The notes: generated from the sequence alone by a model not told the origin. A stretch of DNA of 32,913 bases from an uncultured Faecalibacterium sp. (GCA_900772565.1 CAAHET010000196.1:1-32913); one strand, 5' to 3'. Shown: positions 23,657 to 32,838, counted from the stretch's first letter. A program made the numbers and translations.

Positions 23657-25730
23657 TCATTCCTCCTTCTCGCAGCCGCAGGGGTCGGTGCACTGGGCTT
23701 GCAAAGCGTGCCATGTTTCGCGGTACACGATGCCGTTTACCGGGTGCAGCCCCGCCTGCTGCTGAAAAGCCCGCACGGCGGCAGCGTCTGCCGCGCCAAA
23801 GCGGTTGTTGTCGGCCACATAGTCCTCGCCGCAGGAAAGCTGTGCCCGGCGGTTGAGCCAGCGCTCCACCTGTCCCACCTCCTGCCCGGCGCTGCCCTCG
23901 GCGATGGCGCGCCCCGGGTAAGCAGTGCCGAGTGGTGTGTCTCTATCGGGGTTCGGGGCGTGGGCAGCAAGCTGCAAGCTCAGCGCTTCCACCGCCGTCC
24001 ATGTGTCGGCATCTGCAATGCCGGTCTGCTCCAGCCCCAGCAGCTGCTGGGCACTGCGGGTGGCGGTGGCAGTTTCCTCGGTATAGCGGTCAGCAAGGGG
24101 CGGGGTCTCTACGCTGGAAAAATAATAGGCGATGCGCTGCAAAAGCAGATTGTAGTACAGCACGGTCTCACCGCTGCTGCCCACCGTCAGCGGGGCACCG
24201 GGGTAGGGCAGACGTTTTAAGGTGACCACCGGGCCGGAGGAGCGCAGCTGGCTGGCGCGGCCATAGAGGGAGTTCCATGTGGTGCGCCCCACCACGCCGT
24301 CCACGGTAAGCCCCGCAAACCGCTGGTACGCCCGCACCGCCCGCTCGGTATCCGCGCCGAACTTGCCGTCAATGCTTACCGGCGGGATGCTGCTTTCGTA
24401 GGCGCTCATGAGGTAGAGGTAAAATTGCAGCTCCCGCACCGCCGTGCCGGCAGAGCCGGTGCGCAGCACGCCTGGGTACTCGCCGGGGCGCAGGGAAGAG
24501 GAGAGCAGCCGGTTGGCGATATCGTTATACACCTCGTACAACTTTTGCCATGTGGTTTGCCCCACCACGCCGTCTGCCGTCAGCCCGAAGTAGCGCTGGA
24601 ACCGCCGCACAGCCGATGCCGTGCCCGCGCCGAATTTTCCGTCCACAGTCACGCTTTCAAGGCTTGTGTACACGGTGCGGGCAATTTTCAGCCAGAACTG
24701 CACCAGCCGCACATTCTGCCCGGAGGAACCCTCCCGCAGTGGGGTGCCCGGGTAGGCGTTGGGGGTGCCGTTGTCGGACTGGATGCTCAAAAACTCGTCG
24801 TACAGCTCCTTCCAAGTGGTCTGCCCCACTATGCCGTCTACGGTAAGGCCGTATTTGCGCTGGAAGGCGCGCACCGCATTGGCGGTGGCAGTGCCATATA
24901 CGCCGTCCACCTTTACGGCGGGGATGGCGCTGTCGTACTGCGCCAGCGTGTTCAGCCAGAACTGTACCTGCTCCACCGCGCTGCCGGAAGCGCCGGTGCT
25001 CAGCACCGTGCCGTTCCATGTGCCGTTGGACAGGGTGCCGGTGGAAGTCTCGCCCTCACTGGTCAACTCGGCGAGATCCTTTACCGATACATAGATATAG
25101 CTGATTTTGTACCATGTCTGCCGCCCCACTACGCCGTCGGCGGTCAGATTGAACTGCTTCTGGAACGCCCGCACCGTGGCGGCCATCCGGCTGCCGAATA
25201 CGCCGTCCACCGTCAGTTTGCCAAGGAAGGGATAGTCCTTAGTAATACGGTTCAGCTGCCTTTGCAGGGTGAACACCGCCGCGCCGCGGCTGCCCTGCCG
25301 CAGCGGGGTGCCGGGGTAGCTCTGCGGGATGGAGCGGATGTTTTTGGTGCGCACGATCTCGATGCTGCTGCCGTAGTAGTAGCGCAAGATCTGCAACGCG
25401 CTGCGCCCGTTGTTGGCCAGCGTCACCGTGCCCCACTGCTTGAGCCCGGGGCAGGTGACCGATTTACCGTCGCAGTACTCGGAATAATAGGGGTTCACCG
25501 TGCCGCTTTTGCGCAGATAGGTGTTGAAGATATCGTCCGTGATGCGCACCATCACCTCGAACACCGTGCGCCCGTGGACGTAGTACTGGTCGTAGCTGGT
25601 GGAGTTGGTGATGTTGAAGGTGTAGCCCTTGCTGGGGTACCACTCGGTGTAGATACGGTTCAGCGCCAGCGAGATCTGGCAGTGGATGTTTGCCCGCAGT
25701 GCCTGCTCCGGCCACGGGGAACACCATAAA
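23657..25730 (-). pseudogene. 5'-truncated SpoIID-like protein with six peptidoglycan-binding repeats
   Basis: The frame is open leftward from about 25792, but real similarity begins at SPWPEQALRANIHCQISLAL. In relatives I know, this WPE..LRAN block follows an N-terminal region of more than 100 residues, here missing. Then comes a SpoIID/LytB-like segment (CPGLKQWGTVTL..G..ALQILRYYYG) and six peptidoglycan-binding repeats. These are recognisable by RQGSRGAAV, STGASGSAV, REGSSGQNV, RTGSAGTAV, TVGSSGETV and AEGSAGQEV, each followed by a VDGxFG..T..AVRAFQ pattern (weaker in the last two). No ribosome-binding site or start codon is suitable at the 5' end, and the terminator at 25776-25817 sits directly upstream. 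It is therefore likely a deletion remnant, though the rest of the frame is intact. Confidence 0.7.
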
Positions 25731-25773
25731 CCAACGGACGAAATAAATGCTGCATCGTGTATTTTGCGGCGTA

Positions 25774-25818
25774 TAAAAAGCGGCTGCTGCACAAAATGCT
25801 GTGCAGCAGCCGCTTTTT
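25774..25818. terminator. Bidirectional terminator next to the truncated repeat gene
   Basis: A perfect 17-bp stem (25776-25792 with 25801-25817) with an 8-nt loop has A/T runs on both sides. It ends the PsiE-like gene on the minus strand and lies immediately upstream of the truncated peptidoglycan-binding gene. Confidence 0.92.
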
Positions 25819-25836
25819 TGGGAGCTGATGAAACGC

Positions 25837-26367
25837 TTACGCTTCCGTCTCGCTCTCTTCCTCAGGCTTTGCTTCGGAATGCCGCCGATGGAACCAGTCG
25901 GCGGGGATGCCGCTCTGGGCGGGGGTAAGATCCGGCGCGGGGTGACCGTCCGGCAGGTGTGCACCAAAGGCCGGGACAAAGAAGAACTTGCGCACGATGA
26001 AGATCAGCGCGATGGCACCCACGCTGAGCAGGTTCTCCACAGCGGAATCGTGTCCCACCACCAGATGGCGTGCAATGGCGTAAAGCAGCACCTCAAGGCT
26101 GCTGCCGGGGCTGTGCTTGGCCAGCATCTTGATGAACTCGATGCCGATCACAATGTCCAGACTGCGCTCCAGAAAGGTGCGGATCTCTGCTTCGTTGCCG
26201 TCGAACAGCAGGCCGGGCATCCAGCGGATCAGGGGCACAACGCTGAGCAGCAGACCGATCAGCACCAGCCCGGACAACAGCACCTCCAGCAGACTGGAAG
26301 CCTGAATAATGCGGTTGCGCAGGGAGGTGCGCCAGTGGCTTTCTACCGGGTGAGAGGGATGTTCCAT
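25837..26367 (-). CDS. PsiE-like membrane protein (176 residues)
   Basis: The product has four hydrophobic segments (about 25-45, 66-85, 88-102 and 111-133) and a polar C-terminal tail. The core LEVLLYAIARHLVV.H...VENLLSVGAIALIFIVRKFFF resembles phosphate-starvation-inducible PsiE-family proteins. The function is unknown even in the family. AAGGAAGG precedes the ATG. A consensus promoter is just upstream. It lies beside a PstS-like gene, which fits a phosphate link but is only context. Confidence 0.55.
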   Translation of the reverse strand: MEHPSHPVESHWRTSLRNRIIQASSLLEVLLSGLVLIGLLLSVVPLIRWMPGLLFDGNEAEIRTFLERSLDIVIGIEFIKMLAKHSPGSSLEVLLYAIARHLVVGHDSAVENLLSVGAIALIFIVRKFFFVPAFGAHLPDGHPAPDLTPAQSGIPADWFHRRHSEAKPEEESETEA

Positions 26368-26423
26368 AGTAAGACCTTCCTTTCGGCATTCTGCTAAACA
26401 GGATTCGACAAACTTCTGGTTAG

Positions 26424-26452
26424 ATTGTAACAGAAACGCAGAAGGGTGTCAA
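26424..26452 (-). promoter_or_regulatory. Promoter of the PsiE-like gene
   Basis: On the minus strand TTGACA (26452-26447) and TACAAT (26429-26424) are exactly 17 bp apart, 57 bp before the start codon and just after the stop codon of the PstS-like gene. Confidence 0.85.
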
Positions 26453-26465
26453 TTCATCGGGACAG

Positions 26466-27494
26466 TCAGTCTATGATGGTCACGGTAGCTTCGCTGCCCG
26501 TGGTCTGGGTGGTCATGGGCTTGGCGGCGACATACCCGGCCTTTTCGATGCACTGCACACCGGCGGGGGTGTCCAGCCAGTCGTACAGCTGGCGCTCCGG
26601 GCTGTCGGCGGCGGCGTCCGGGTGGATAACGGCGTAAAAATCGTTGCACAGGGGGTAGCTGCCGTCGGCAAGGGTGTCGTTGCTGGGGGTCACACCGTCC
26701 ACCGCCAGCAGCCGCAGGCCGGGTTTAGAGTACATCTGATCGATGTAGTAATACACGGAAAAACCGATGGCGTTGGCGCTGTTGTTGTAATCGGCGATGC
26801 TGTCCACCAGTTCACCCATGGCGGCGGGAGCCAGTTCAGAGGGCGGGGTCATCAACTCACCACCCTGAATGAGCAGCTTTTTGAACAGGGTCTGGCTGCC
26901 GGAGTCCTCGCCGCGCTGGAAGGCAACGATGGCCTGATCCTTGCCGCCCACGTCCTTCCAGTTGGTGATCTTCCCGGCGTAGATGTCCCGCAGCTGCTGC
27001 TGGCTAAGCGCCTGCACGGGGTTGTCCTCGTTGACGATAAACACCAGTGCGTCCACACCGATGGGCTTTTGTTCCAGTTCCACGTTGGCCTCTTGCAGCT
27101 CTTCCTTTACATAGTCCGGCGCTTCGTATACCACCAGCATCCGGGTGGTAGTGTCGTACAGGCCAAAGTTTTCCCATGCGTAGGCGGTGGTGCTTACCGT
27201 AATGTTGCTGCGGGCTTCCTCCAAGTCCATGCCGGTGGTATCGGCCAGCATCTGCGCCATCAGGGGGATGCAGGCGGTGCTGCCGTCCAGAGGGGGAAAC
27301 TCCTCCACGGTCAAAAACGGCTCCGGCTGCTGCACGGCAGAGGAAGCAGCAGAGGATGCGGGCTGCTCTGCGGCAGAAGAAGCCGTGCTGCCGGAGGGCG
27401 CGTCCGTGCCCTTGCAGGCGGTCAGCACCCCGGCAGCGGAGCAGGCAGCCAGCCCCAGCAGAAAGCTGCGGCGGGAAATTTTAGCGTTTTTCAT
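26466..27494 (-). CDS. PstS-like phosphate-binding lipoprotein (Tat-type signal)
   Basis: The 342-residue product starts with SRRSFLLGLAACSAAG and a lipobox ending LTAC27, so it is a lipoprotein probably exported by Tat. A Ser/Ala-rich linker follows. The rest is a periplasmic-binding-protein fold of the PstS type: VDALVFIVNEDNPVQALSQQQLRDIYAGKITNWKDVGG, then FQRGEDSGSQTLF, which is the phosphate-contact signature style. The Ser-Gly-Ser segment supports phosphate binding, but no pstC, pstA or pstB gene is near. It is transcribed with the lipoprotein gene upstream (17-bp gap), and AGGAGGG precedes the ATG. Confidence 0.8.
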   Translation of the reverse strand: MKNAKISRRSFLLGLAACSAAGVLTACKGTDAPSGSTASSAAEQPASSAASSAVQQPEPFLTVEEFPPLDGSTACIPLMAQMLADTTGMDLEEARSNITVSTTAYAWENFGLYDTTTRMLVVYEAPDYVKEELQEANVELEQKPIGVDALVFIVNEDNPVQALSQQQLRDIYAGKITNWKDVGGKDQAIVAFQRGEDSGSQTLFKKLLIQGGELMTPPSELAPAAMGELVDSIADYNNSANAIGFSVYYYIDQMYSKPGLRLLAVDGVTPSNDTLADGSYPLCNDFYAVIHPDAAADSPERQLYDWLDTPAGVQCIEKAGYVAAKPMTTQTTGSEATVTIID

Positions 27495-27511
27495 AAGAAA
27501 GCCCTCCTAGA

Positions 27512-29128
27512 TCAATAGCCGTAACTCGGTTCATCGTCCGCAGTGGCAGACGAGAAAATACTCTGGCAGTACAGCCAGTTTCCGCTTGTGTCCATCCAGC
27601 CCACATAGAAGCCCCGCTGTGCAGCAAAAACATGGTCGGGCAGGGCGTTCAGGCTGTTGGAATAGTATCCGGTGCAGCTGGAAAGCCCCTGCAGCACTAC
27701 ATTGCCGTCTGCGTCCAGCACATCGCATACGTTGCCGTAGGCGCTGCCCACAGCACTGCGGATGCCGCAGAACATGGGTCTGTCGTTGGGGTCGGTGGTC
27801 AGGTAGTTGATGTAGCCGTATTTACCCTGCAGGGCGGTCAGGTCGCTGACAAGCCCCTGTGGGCCGTACAGTCGGGTAGCGGTGGTCTCGTAACGGTCGT
27901 TATCCTGCAATTCCAGCCAGACATAGCCGCTGCCGCAGTTGCTCATCCGTACCCGCTGCTGGTGCTCCACCGGCTCTACGGTGGTGTCGGTCAGCAGCTT
28001 GCCGTTATCCTTGCTGTATACCCGCAGGCTGCCATTCAGCGCGTAGACGGCTACGGTGCTGTCGGTGGCGTCCACATCGTACAGCGGGGTCTTGGTACCG
28101 GTCTCCAGATCGTAAAGGTCGTAGCCGTGATCCTCTCCGCTGTGCCATGTTACCACATAGCCCGGGAAATACTGGCTGGGCTGCTCGTCAAAGGTGGCAA
28201 TCAGCCCGCGGTCCTCTGTGGTCATATCCCGCAGTTCGTACCGGCCATCGCTGGTGGAAAAGCTGGCAAGACCGCCCGGGTAGACCTGCAAAAAGCCCGT
28301 GTACTGCTCGCCGGTCTGGGTGTTGTACAAGATCTGGTCGGTGCTCTCAGCCCCGGCGGCAACGTCCAACTCCACCCAGTCGCTCAGGGTGTCGCTGTCG
28401 TAGAAAAGGCGGTATGCCGAGGCGGCATCGGCGCGGTAGACGGGGGTGCCGTCCTTCTCCTGCACCACAACCCAGCTGTTCTGCTGGTAGTCGGTATCCC
28501 AGTCGTAATCGTCCAGCCCCTCCGGGCGGGCGTAGCAGCTGAACACCAGCTTGTCCCCGCATAGGGTGCAGCTGTATGCACCCTCCGGCACCGGCAGCGC
28601 TGCGCCGGTGGCAAGGTCGATGACCTGACAGGTACCGTAGCCGGACTCCGGGACGTATCCGCCATCGATCAGGCGGCTCTCCTGCAGCACCAGCAGGCCG
28701 TTTTGCAGGGTGGCGTTCTGCTCGCCTTCAAAGGTCATCACTTCGGTGCCGGTCTTATCGTACAGGGCAGTGCGGCGTCCGCCCCGGCCGGTGGGGTCGG
28801 ACCAGCTGCGCAGCCAGTAGTCTGCGGTGCCGGTGACGCTGTCCTCCACCAGCGAGACGTTCTCACTGCGGGTAGACTGGTGCAGCGGGGTGCTGCCGCA
28901 CAGGATGGTGGTGCTGCTGTCGCAGTACAGCACCCGCAGACGGCCATCGTTCAGCACGGCGGGGTCGTACAGGGGGTTGCCGCTGTCGTCCGTAGGTACC
29001 GAGACGGCAGAGCTTGCAGCGCCCGGCACGCCGGTGGCGGGCGGCAGCAGGGCGCAGCCGCAGCCTAAAGTAAGGGCAAGGGCGGCGCAGACCGCCCCAC
29101 AGCCGATACGCAAGACAACACGCTTCAT
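27512..29128 (-). CDS. Large lipoprotein of unknown function (538 residues)
   Basis: The product begins MKRVVLRIGCGAVCAALALTLGCGC, a signal peptide with a lipobox-like GCGC end. AAAGGAG precedes the ATG at 29128; a longer in-frame start at 29176 lacks such a site. The mature part is rich in Asp, Tyr, Thr and Gly with recurrent short beta-strand-like units (YDKTGTEVMTF, YDLETGTKTPLYDV, LNGSLRVYSKDNGKLL), suggesting a beta-propeller. No enzyme motif found. It is the first gene of a unit with the PstS-like gene, so it may help sense or bind a ligand outside the cell. Confidence 0.75.
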   Translation of the reverse strand: MKRVVLRIGCGAVCAALALTLGCGCALLPPATGVPGAASSAVSVPTDDSGNPLYDPAVLNDGRLRVLYCDSSTTILCGSTPLHQSTRSENVSLVEDSVTGTADYWLRSWSDPTGRGGRRTALYDKTGTEVMTFEGEQNATLQNGLLVLQESRLIDGGYVPESGYGTCQVIDLATGAALPVPEGAYSCTLCGDKLVFSCYARPEGLDDYDWDTDYQQNSWVVVQEKDGTPVYRADAASAYRLFYDSDTLSDWVELDVAAGAESTDQILYNTQTGEQYTGFLQVYPGGLASFSTSDGRYELRDMTTEDRGLIATFDEQPSQYFPGYVVTWHSGEDHGYDLYDLETGTKTPLYDVDATDSTVAVYALNGSLRVYSKDNGKLLTDTTVEPVEHQQRVRMSNCGSGYVWLELQDNDRYETTATRLYGPQGLVSDLTALQGKYGYINYLTTDPNDRPMFCGIRSAVGSAYGNVCDVLDADGNVVLQGLSSCTGYYSNSLNALPDHVFAAQRGFYVGWMDTSGNWLYCQSIFSSATADDEPSYGY

Positions 29129-29183
29129 AAAAAAACACTCCTTTGCAAAAACAGGGAGGAAAATTTTTCCGTTCACTCAGAAT

Positions 29184-29232
29184 ACGAAACAGCCGCATCT
29201 TTCATTGCAGGTCTTGCAGAAAAATGCGGCTG
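29184..29232 (-). terminator. Probable terminator of the MATE gene
   Basis: Arms 29190-29203 and 29219-29232 pair over 14 bp with one mismatch around a 15-nt loop; on the minus strand a TTTCGTATTC tail follows. It lies 18 bp after the stop codon at 29251. Confidence 0.6.
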
Positions 29233-29250
29233 AAATCGGTTACAATTACA

Positions 29251-30636
29251 TTACAGTTGCGCCGGGGCAGGGGACGCTTCTGCTTCCATCTGCTCCAGCT
29301 GCCGCAGAAAGGCCAGCAGGAAGGGCAGCGAGATGAAAAAGGTAAGCGCATCCGCAATGGGCTGGCAGAGCTCCACGCCCACGAGCCCCAGCACCCGGGG
29401 CAGTACAAGGATCAGCGGGATGAAGCACACGCCTTGCCGGCAGCAGGCCAGAAAGGTGGCGCGCCCGGCCTTACCCACGCTCTGGAAGGTCATGTTGGTC
29501 ACCACGATCACCGGCTGCAAAAGGATGGCAAAGCACTGGTAACGGAAGGCGGGCAGCGCCACGGCGGTGACCTCCGGGTCATCCCGGAACAGGCGGATCA
29601 AAGTTTCATCGTTCCACCAGCACACCGCGATCAGCACCATCAGCAGCACAAAGGCGGCTTTCAGGGTAAAGACGGCGGCCTGCCGTACCCGGTGGTACTT
29701 GCGGGCACCGTAGTTGAAGGACGCCACCGGCTGCAAGCCCTGTCCCACGCCGATGGCCACCGAGAGGATGAACAGGAAAATGCGGGTCACGATGCTCATA
29801 CCCGCCACGGCAGCGTCGCCGTAGCTGCGGGCGGCGATGTTCAGCAGCATCCCGCCGATGCTGTTCAGCCCCTGACGGCCAAAGCTGGGCGCGCCGCCTG
29901 CAAGGATCTGCAAAAACTCGCGCGGCTCGCGGGTGACGGCAGAAAGTCGGAACTGGCTGACCGTTTTGCCCCGCAGGAACATATACAGCAGAATGCCAAA
30001 GCTGATGGTCTGGCTGAGGGCGGTGGCGATACCGGCACCGGCAGTGCCCAGCCCCAGCCCGAACATGAACAGCGGGTCCAGCGCGATGTTCAGCAGCCCG
30101 CCGGTGACAAGGCCGATCATGGCAAGATTTGCCTTACCCTCATACCGCAGGATGTTGTTCATCACCAGACTGGAGATCATCAGCGGGGCGGCAAGCAGGA
30201 TGGGGCGGGCGTAGGCGCAGGCATGGGGCAGAATGGTTTCGGTACTGCCCAGCAGCATCATAAAATCCGGCAGGGTGGCAAGGCCGACCACTGCCAGCAC
30301 CACGCCAAAGGCCAGCGCCGTAAAAAAGCTGGTGGAGGCAAAGCGGGTGGCGGCGTGGGTATCCTGACTGCCCAGGCGGCGGCTGATGATGGTGCCGGAG
30401 CCGTGCCCCAGCATAAAGCCCAGCGCCTGTATGATGGCCATCAGGCTGGAAACGACACCCACCGCGCCGGAAGCGCTGGTGGAGATGCGCCCCACAAAAA
30501 AGGTATCGGCCAGATTGTAGATGCTGGTGATCAGCATACTTAAAATCGTGGGCGCGGCCAGACTGAGGATCAGCCGGGGGATAGGGGTCTCGGTCATTTT
30601 ATGATATTGCACCGCAGTGCGGTCCTGCTGGGTCAT
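29251..30636 (-). CDS. MATE-family efflux transporter
   Basis: The 461-residue product has about twelve membrane helices in two related halves. MATE motifs are visible: MLITSIYNLADTFFVGRIS in helix 1-2 and MLGHGSGTIISRRLG at the first loop, with GVGQGLQPVASFNYGARKY in the second half. It should export cationic compounds using a Na+ or H+ gradient; the substrate is unknown. The length is normal. GAAGGAGG lies about 10 bp before the ATG. Confidence 0.92.
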   Translation of the reverse strand: MTQQDRTAVQYHKMTETPIPRLILSLAAPTILSMLITSIYNLADTFFVGRISTSASGAVGVVSSLMAIIQALGFMLGHGSGTIISRRLGSQDTHAATRFASTSFFTALAFGVVLAVVGLATLPDFMMLLGSTETILPHACAYARPILLAAPLMISSLVMNNILRYEGKANLAMIGLVTGGLLNIALDPLFMFGLGLGTAGAGIATALSQTISFGILLYMFLRGKTVSQFRLSAVTREPREFLQILAGGAPSFGRQGLNSIGGMLLNIAARSYGDAAVAGMSIVTRIFLFILSVAIGVGQGLQPVASFNYGARKYHRVRQAAVFTLKAAFVLLMVLIAVCWWNDETLIRLFRDDPEVTAVALPAFRYQCFAILLQPVIVVTNMTFQSVGKAGRATFLACCRQGVCFIPLILVLPRVLGLVGVELCQPIADALTFFISLPFLLAFLRQLEQMEAEASPAPAQL

Positions 30637-30706
30637 GGAAAAAAATCCTCCTTCAAAAAACGAGAAAACCGCCCCTTCCAGAGCGGCAGATAGTCCTGAT
30701 AGAAAC

Positions 30707-30735
30707 AGTATAACGCAGTTGCGGCAAAATGTCGA
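30707..30735 (-). promoter_or_regulatory. Promoter of the MATE gene
   Basis: On the minus strand TCGACA (30735-30730) and TATACT (30712-30707) are exactly 17 bp apart. In the leader before the start codon a 6-bp hairpin CCGCTC/GGGCGG followed by TTTTCTCGTTTTTT could act as a weak attenuator. Confidence 0.75.
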
Positions 30736-30833
30736 GAGGGAGAAAAAACGGCCTTTCTCCCCTGCGAAGGGGCGAAAAAGAGGGTAAAAACAGGATGGTT
30801 TCTATATAAAGTGCTAAAGAATTGTCGAATTGC

Positions 30834-30862
30834 TTGTGAAAAATCACGATATGTGGTATTCT
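30834..30862 (+). promoter_or_regulatory. Promoter of the lectin/H1-tail gene
   Basis: TTGTGA (30834-30839) and TATTCT (30857-30862) are exactly 17 bp apart, 55 bp before the start codon at 30918. Confidence 0.65.
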
Positions 30863-30917
30863 TTATAAGAAGGAATTGGAAAAATCTGTGCATTTTATGA
30901 TTGGGAGGGATTTGTAC

Positions 30918-31760
30918 ATGAAATCCGTAGCACAAACTGTGATCGAAGCCGACCGCTTTTATACCATTGCCGCTCACACCGGCAATGTCATTCAGGCAGT
31001 GGAGGGCAGCAAGGACGGCGGCACTGTCCGTCTGGGCAAGTATGACCACAAGCCCGAGCAGGAGTGGAGCTTTGTCCGCGAGGGCGATGGTGTGTACCGC
31101 ATCCGCAACCGCGCTTCCGGCAAGCTGCTGGATCTGACCATGACCGGCACTGCCAACGGCACATGGCTGCACCTGTGGGAGGACGTGGGCGGCACGTCCC
31201 AGATGTGGAAGGTGGAGCACACCCCGGAGGGCAAGGTGCGTCTGCGTTCTTCTTGGGCAGGCGGCAAGTGCGTGGACACCGTGGGCATGGGTGCCGAGGT
31301 GGGCGCTGTGCTGCAGATCTGGCAGGAAGTATCCGGCGGTGGCGACCAGCTGTGGGTCATCTCTGAGGTAAAGGACCGCGTAAAGCGTGCCGCTAAGGTT
31401 GAGCAGGCAGCGCCCGCTGCCGAAACTGCGGCTGCACCGGCCAAGGAAGCCGCTCCCGCCAAGAAGCCCGCAGCCCGCAAGCCCCGCACCACCAAGAAGG
31501 TGGAGGAGAAGCCCGCTGCGCCCGCCGCAAAGGCTGCAGAGCCGGTCAAGGCAGAAAAGCCTGCCGCGAAGAAGGCCGCTAAGGCTAAAGCCGAGCCTGC
31601 CGCCCCCGCCGCAGAGGTGAAGGCTGCGCCCGTTGTGGAGACCAAGACTGAGACTGCTGCTCCTACAACTAAGGCTGCACCTGCTGCGGAAGCTAAGACT
31701 GCCCCTGCCACAAAGCCCAAGGCAAAGCGTGTACCCTGCAAAAAGACCGTAAAGAAGTAA
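30918..31760 (+). CDS. Cytosolic ricin-type beta-trefoil protein with histone-H1-like tail
   Basis: The 280-residue product has no signal peptide. Residues about 10-150 form a three-repeat ricin-B/beta-trefoil with QxW motifs at 48-50 (QEW), 95-97 (QMW) and 144-146 (QLW), spaced 47 and 49 residues apart. Residues about 155-280 are low-complexity, almost only Ala, Lys, Pro, Glu and Thr, with AAKKA/KPAA-type repeats like histone H1 or the bacterial AlgP/HctB tails. I placed the start at the ATG preceded by GGGAGG (30918) rather than an in-frame ATG at 30876. The tail is expected to bind nucleic acid or other polyanions, but this is inference. It ends before a perfect palindromic terminator. Confidence 0.85.
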   Translation: MKSVAQTVIEADRFYTIAAHTGNVIQAVEGSKDGGTVRLGKYDHKPEQEWSFVREGDGVYRIRNRASGKLLDLTMTGTANGTWLHLWEDVGGTSQMWKVEHTPEGKVRLRSSWAGGKCVDTVGMGAEVGAVLQIWQEVSGGGDQLWVISEVKDRVKRAAKVEQAAPAAETAAAPAKEAAPAKKPAARKPRTTKKVEEKPAAPAAKAAEPVKAEKPAAKKAAKAKAEPAAPAAEVKAAPVVETKTETAAPTTKAAPAAEAKTAPATKPKAKRVPCKKTVKK

Positions 31761-31774
31761 AAACTTTGAATAGC

Positions 31775-31810
31775 AAAAAATCGGACAGACCGCGGTCTGT
31801 CCGATTTTTT
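31775..31810. terminator. Bidirectional terminator after the lectin gene
   Basis: A perfect 36-bp palindrome (31775-31810) has six As at one end and six Ts at the other, so it works in both directions. It separates the lectin gene from the convergent membrane protein gene. Confidence 0.93.
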
Positions 31811-31827
31811 GCGTTTATATGAGCTTT

Positions 31828-32718
31828 TTATGCAGCAGGGGAGGCGGCATCATCGCTCTGGGCGGCGGTCTGCACGAACTGTACGATGCTCTCGATGGTC
31901 TTGCGCAGCTGCACAAGGCTTTCCACGTCAGAGTCCTGCATCCGGGAGGTGGGAGCGGTCACCACGGTCTGGGCGGCAGTTACCGTGCCGGTCAGCTCGG
32001 CATGGATGTGGTGGGCGGGCACGTCCAGCAGGATGTGCACCTTGGGGGACAGGGTCTTGAGCAGACCCTGCTTTTCGATGCCCAGAATCAGCTGCGGCGC
32101 ATCCTCACCGGCGGCGAGGTTCGGCAGCTGAAGGTAAAGGTAGCCCTCCTTGGCGTTGGCGGGCTGAACGGTTTTGAGCTGCCTGAGATCCAGCTGAAAG
32201 TCGTTCACCTGCTGCAGTGCGGTGGCGGCGGGGTCTACCCCCAGCAGGGTGGCCAGCTGGTCTTGGGAAATGTAGCTGCCCAGCGACCAGCCCGGCAGCA
32301 GCAGGCTTGCCAGCGGATATTCGGCAACGACCGTACTGCGCAGCTTGTTGTACAGTTGTCCGGCGTCGTACAGAGTCTCTTCCTCGCTGATGTACATCCG
32401 GGTCAGAGGGGCATCGTTGACGGTGCTGGTGCCCGTCGGGTACAGCGCCAGCTGCAACGCCCGGGGGGTGTACTGACCAATCAGGCTGCCGGTGGTGCCG
32501 CCGAACTTGTCCAGCAGGGCGTAAAGGGCAGGGGGCTCGGCTTCGGTGGAGGTGATGGTGTAGTCCAGCGCAAAGCTGGCACCGCTCTGGAATGCCTTGA
32601 CTCTGCGGCTGACCAAGCTGTACAGCACCGCCGCAGCCACCGCGCACACCAGAACCAGACACAGCAGAACGATCAGCGCCGCCCGCAGACCGGTGCGCTT
32701 TTTGTGGGAAGATGCCAT
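31828..32718 (-). CDS. Membrane-anchored protein of unknown function (296 residues)
   Basis: A short basic N-terminus (KKRTGLR) is followed by one strong membrane helix (about 12-36), and the rest is outside the cell. The extracellular part is Leu- and Thr-rich with an alpha/beta character; no known motif is visible. AAGGAG precedes the ATG and a consensus promoter is upstream. The C-terminus ends in a Gln/Ser/Ala-rich tail. I do not recognise the family. Confidence 0.8.
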   Translation of the reverse strand: MASSHKKRTGLRAALIVLLCLVLVCAVAAAVLYSLVSRRVKAFQSGASFALDYTITSTEAEPPALYALLDKFGGTTGSLIGQYTPRALQLALYPTGTSTVNDAPLTRMYISEEETLYDAGQLYNKLRSTVVAEYPLASLLLPGWSLGSYISQDQLATLLGVDPAATALQQVNDFQLDLRQLKTVQPANAKEGYLYLQLPNLAAGEDAPQLILGIEKQGLLKTLSPKVHILLDVPAHHIHAELTGTVTAAQTVVTAPTSRMQDSDVESLVQLRKTIESIVQFVQTAAQSDDAASPAA

Positions 32719-32754
32719 GGGAAACCTCTCCTTCCGGTAAAACGTATTTGTTCC

Positions 32755-32783
32755 AGCATAACGGAACTGTACGCAAATGTCAA
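32755..32783 (-). promoter_or_regulatory. Promoter of the membrane-anchored protein gene
   Basis: On the minus strand TTGACA (32783-32778) and TATGCT (32760-32755) are exactly 17 bp apart, 36 bp before the start codon. Confidence 0.85.
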
Positions 32784-32800
32784 GCGGCGCAAACTGCGGA

Positions 32801-32837
32801 CAAAATAAAAAACCTGAAACATTTCTGTTTCAGGTTT
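32801..32837 (-). terminator. Terminator of the tRNA-Ser gene
   Basis: A perfect 12-bp stem (32810-32821 with 32826-32837) with a TTTC loop is followed on the minus strand by TTTTATTTTG, just downstream of the tRNA 3' end. Confidence 0.9.
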
Positions 32838-32838
32838 C

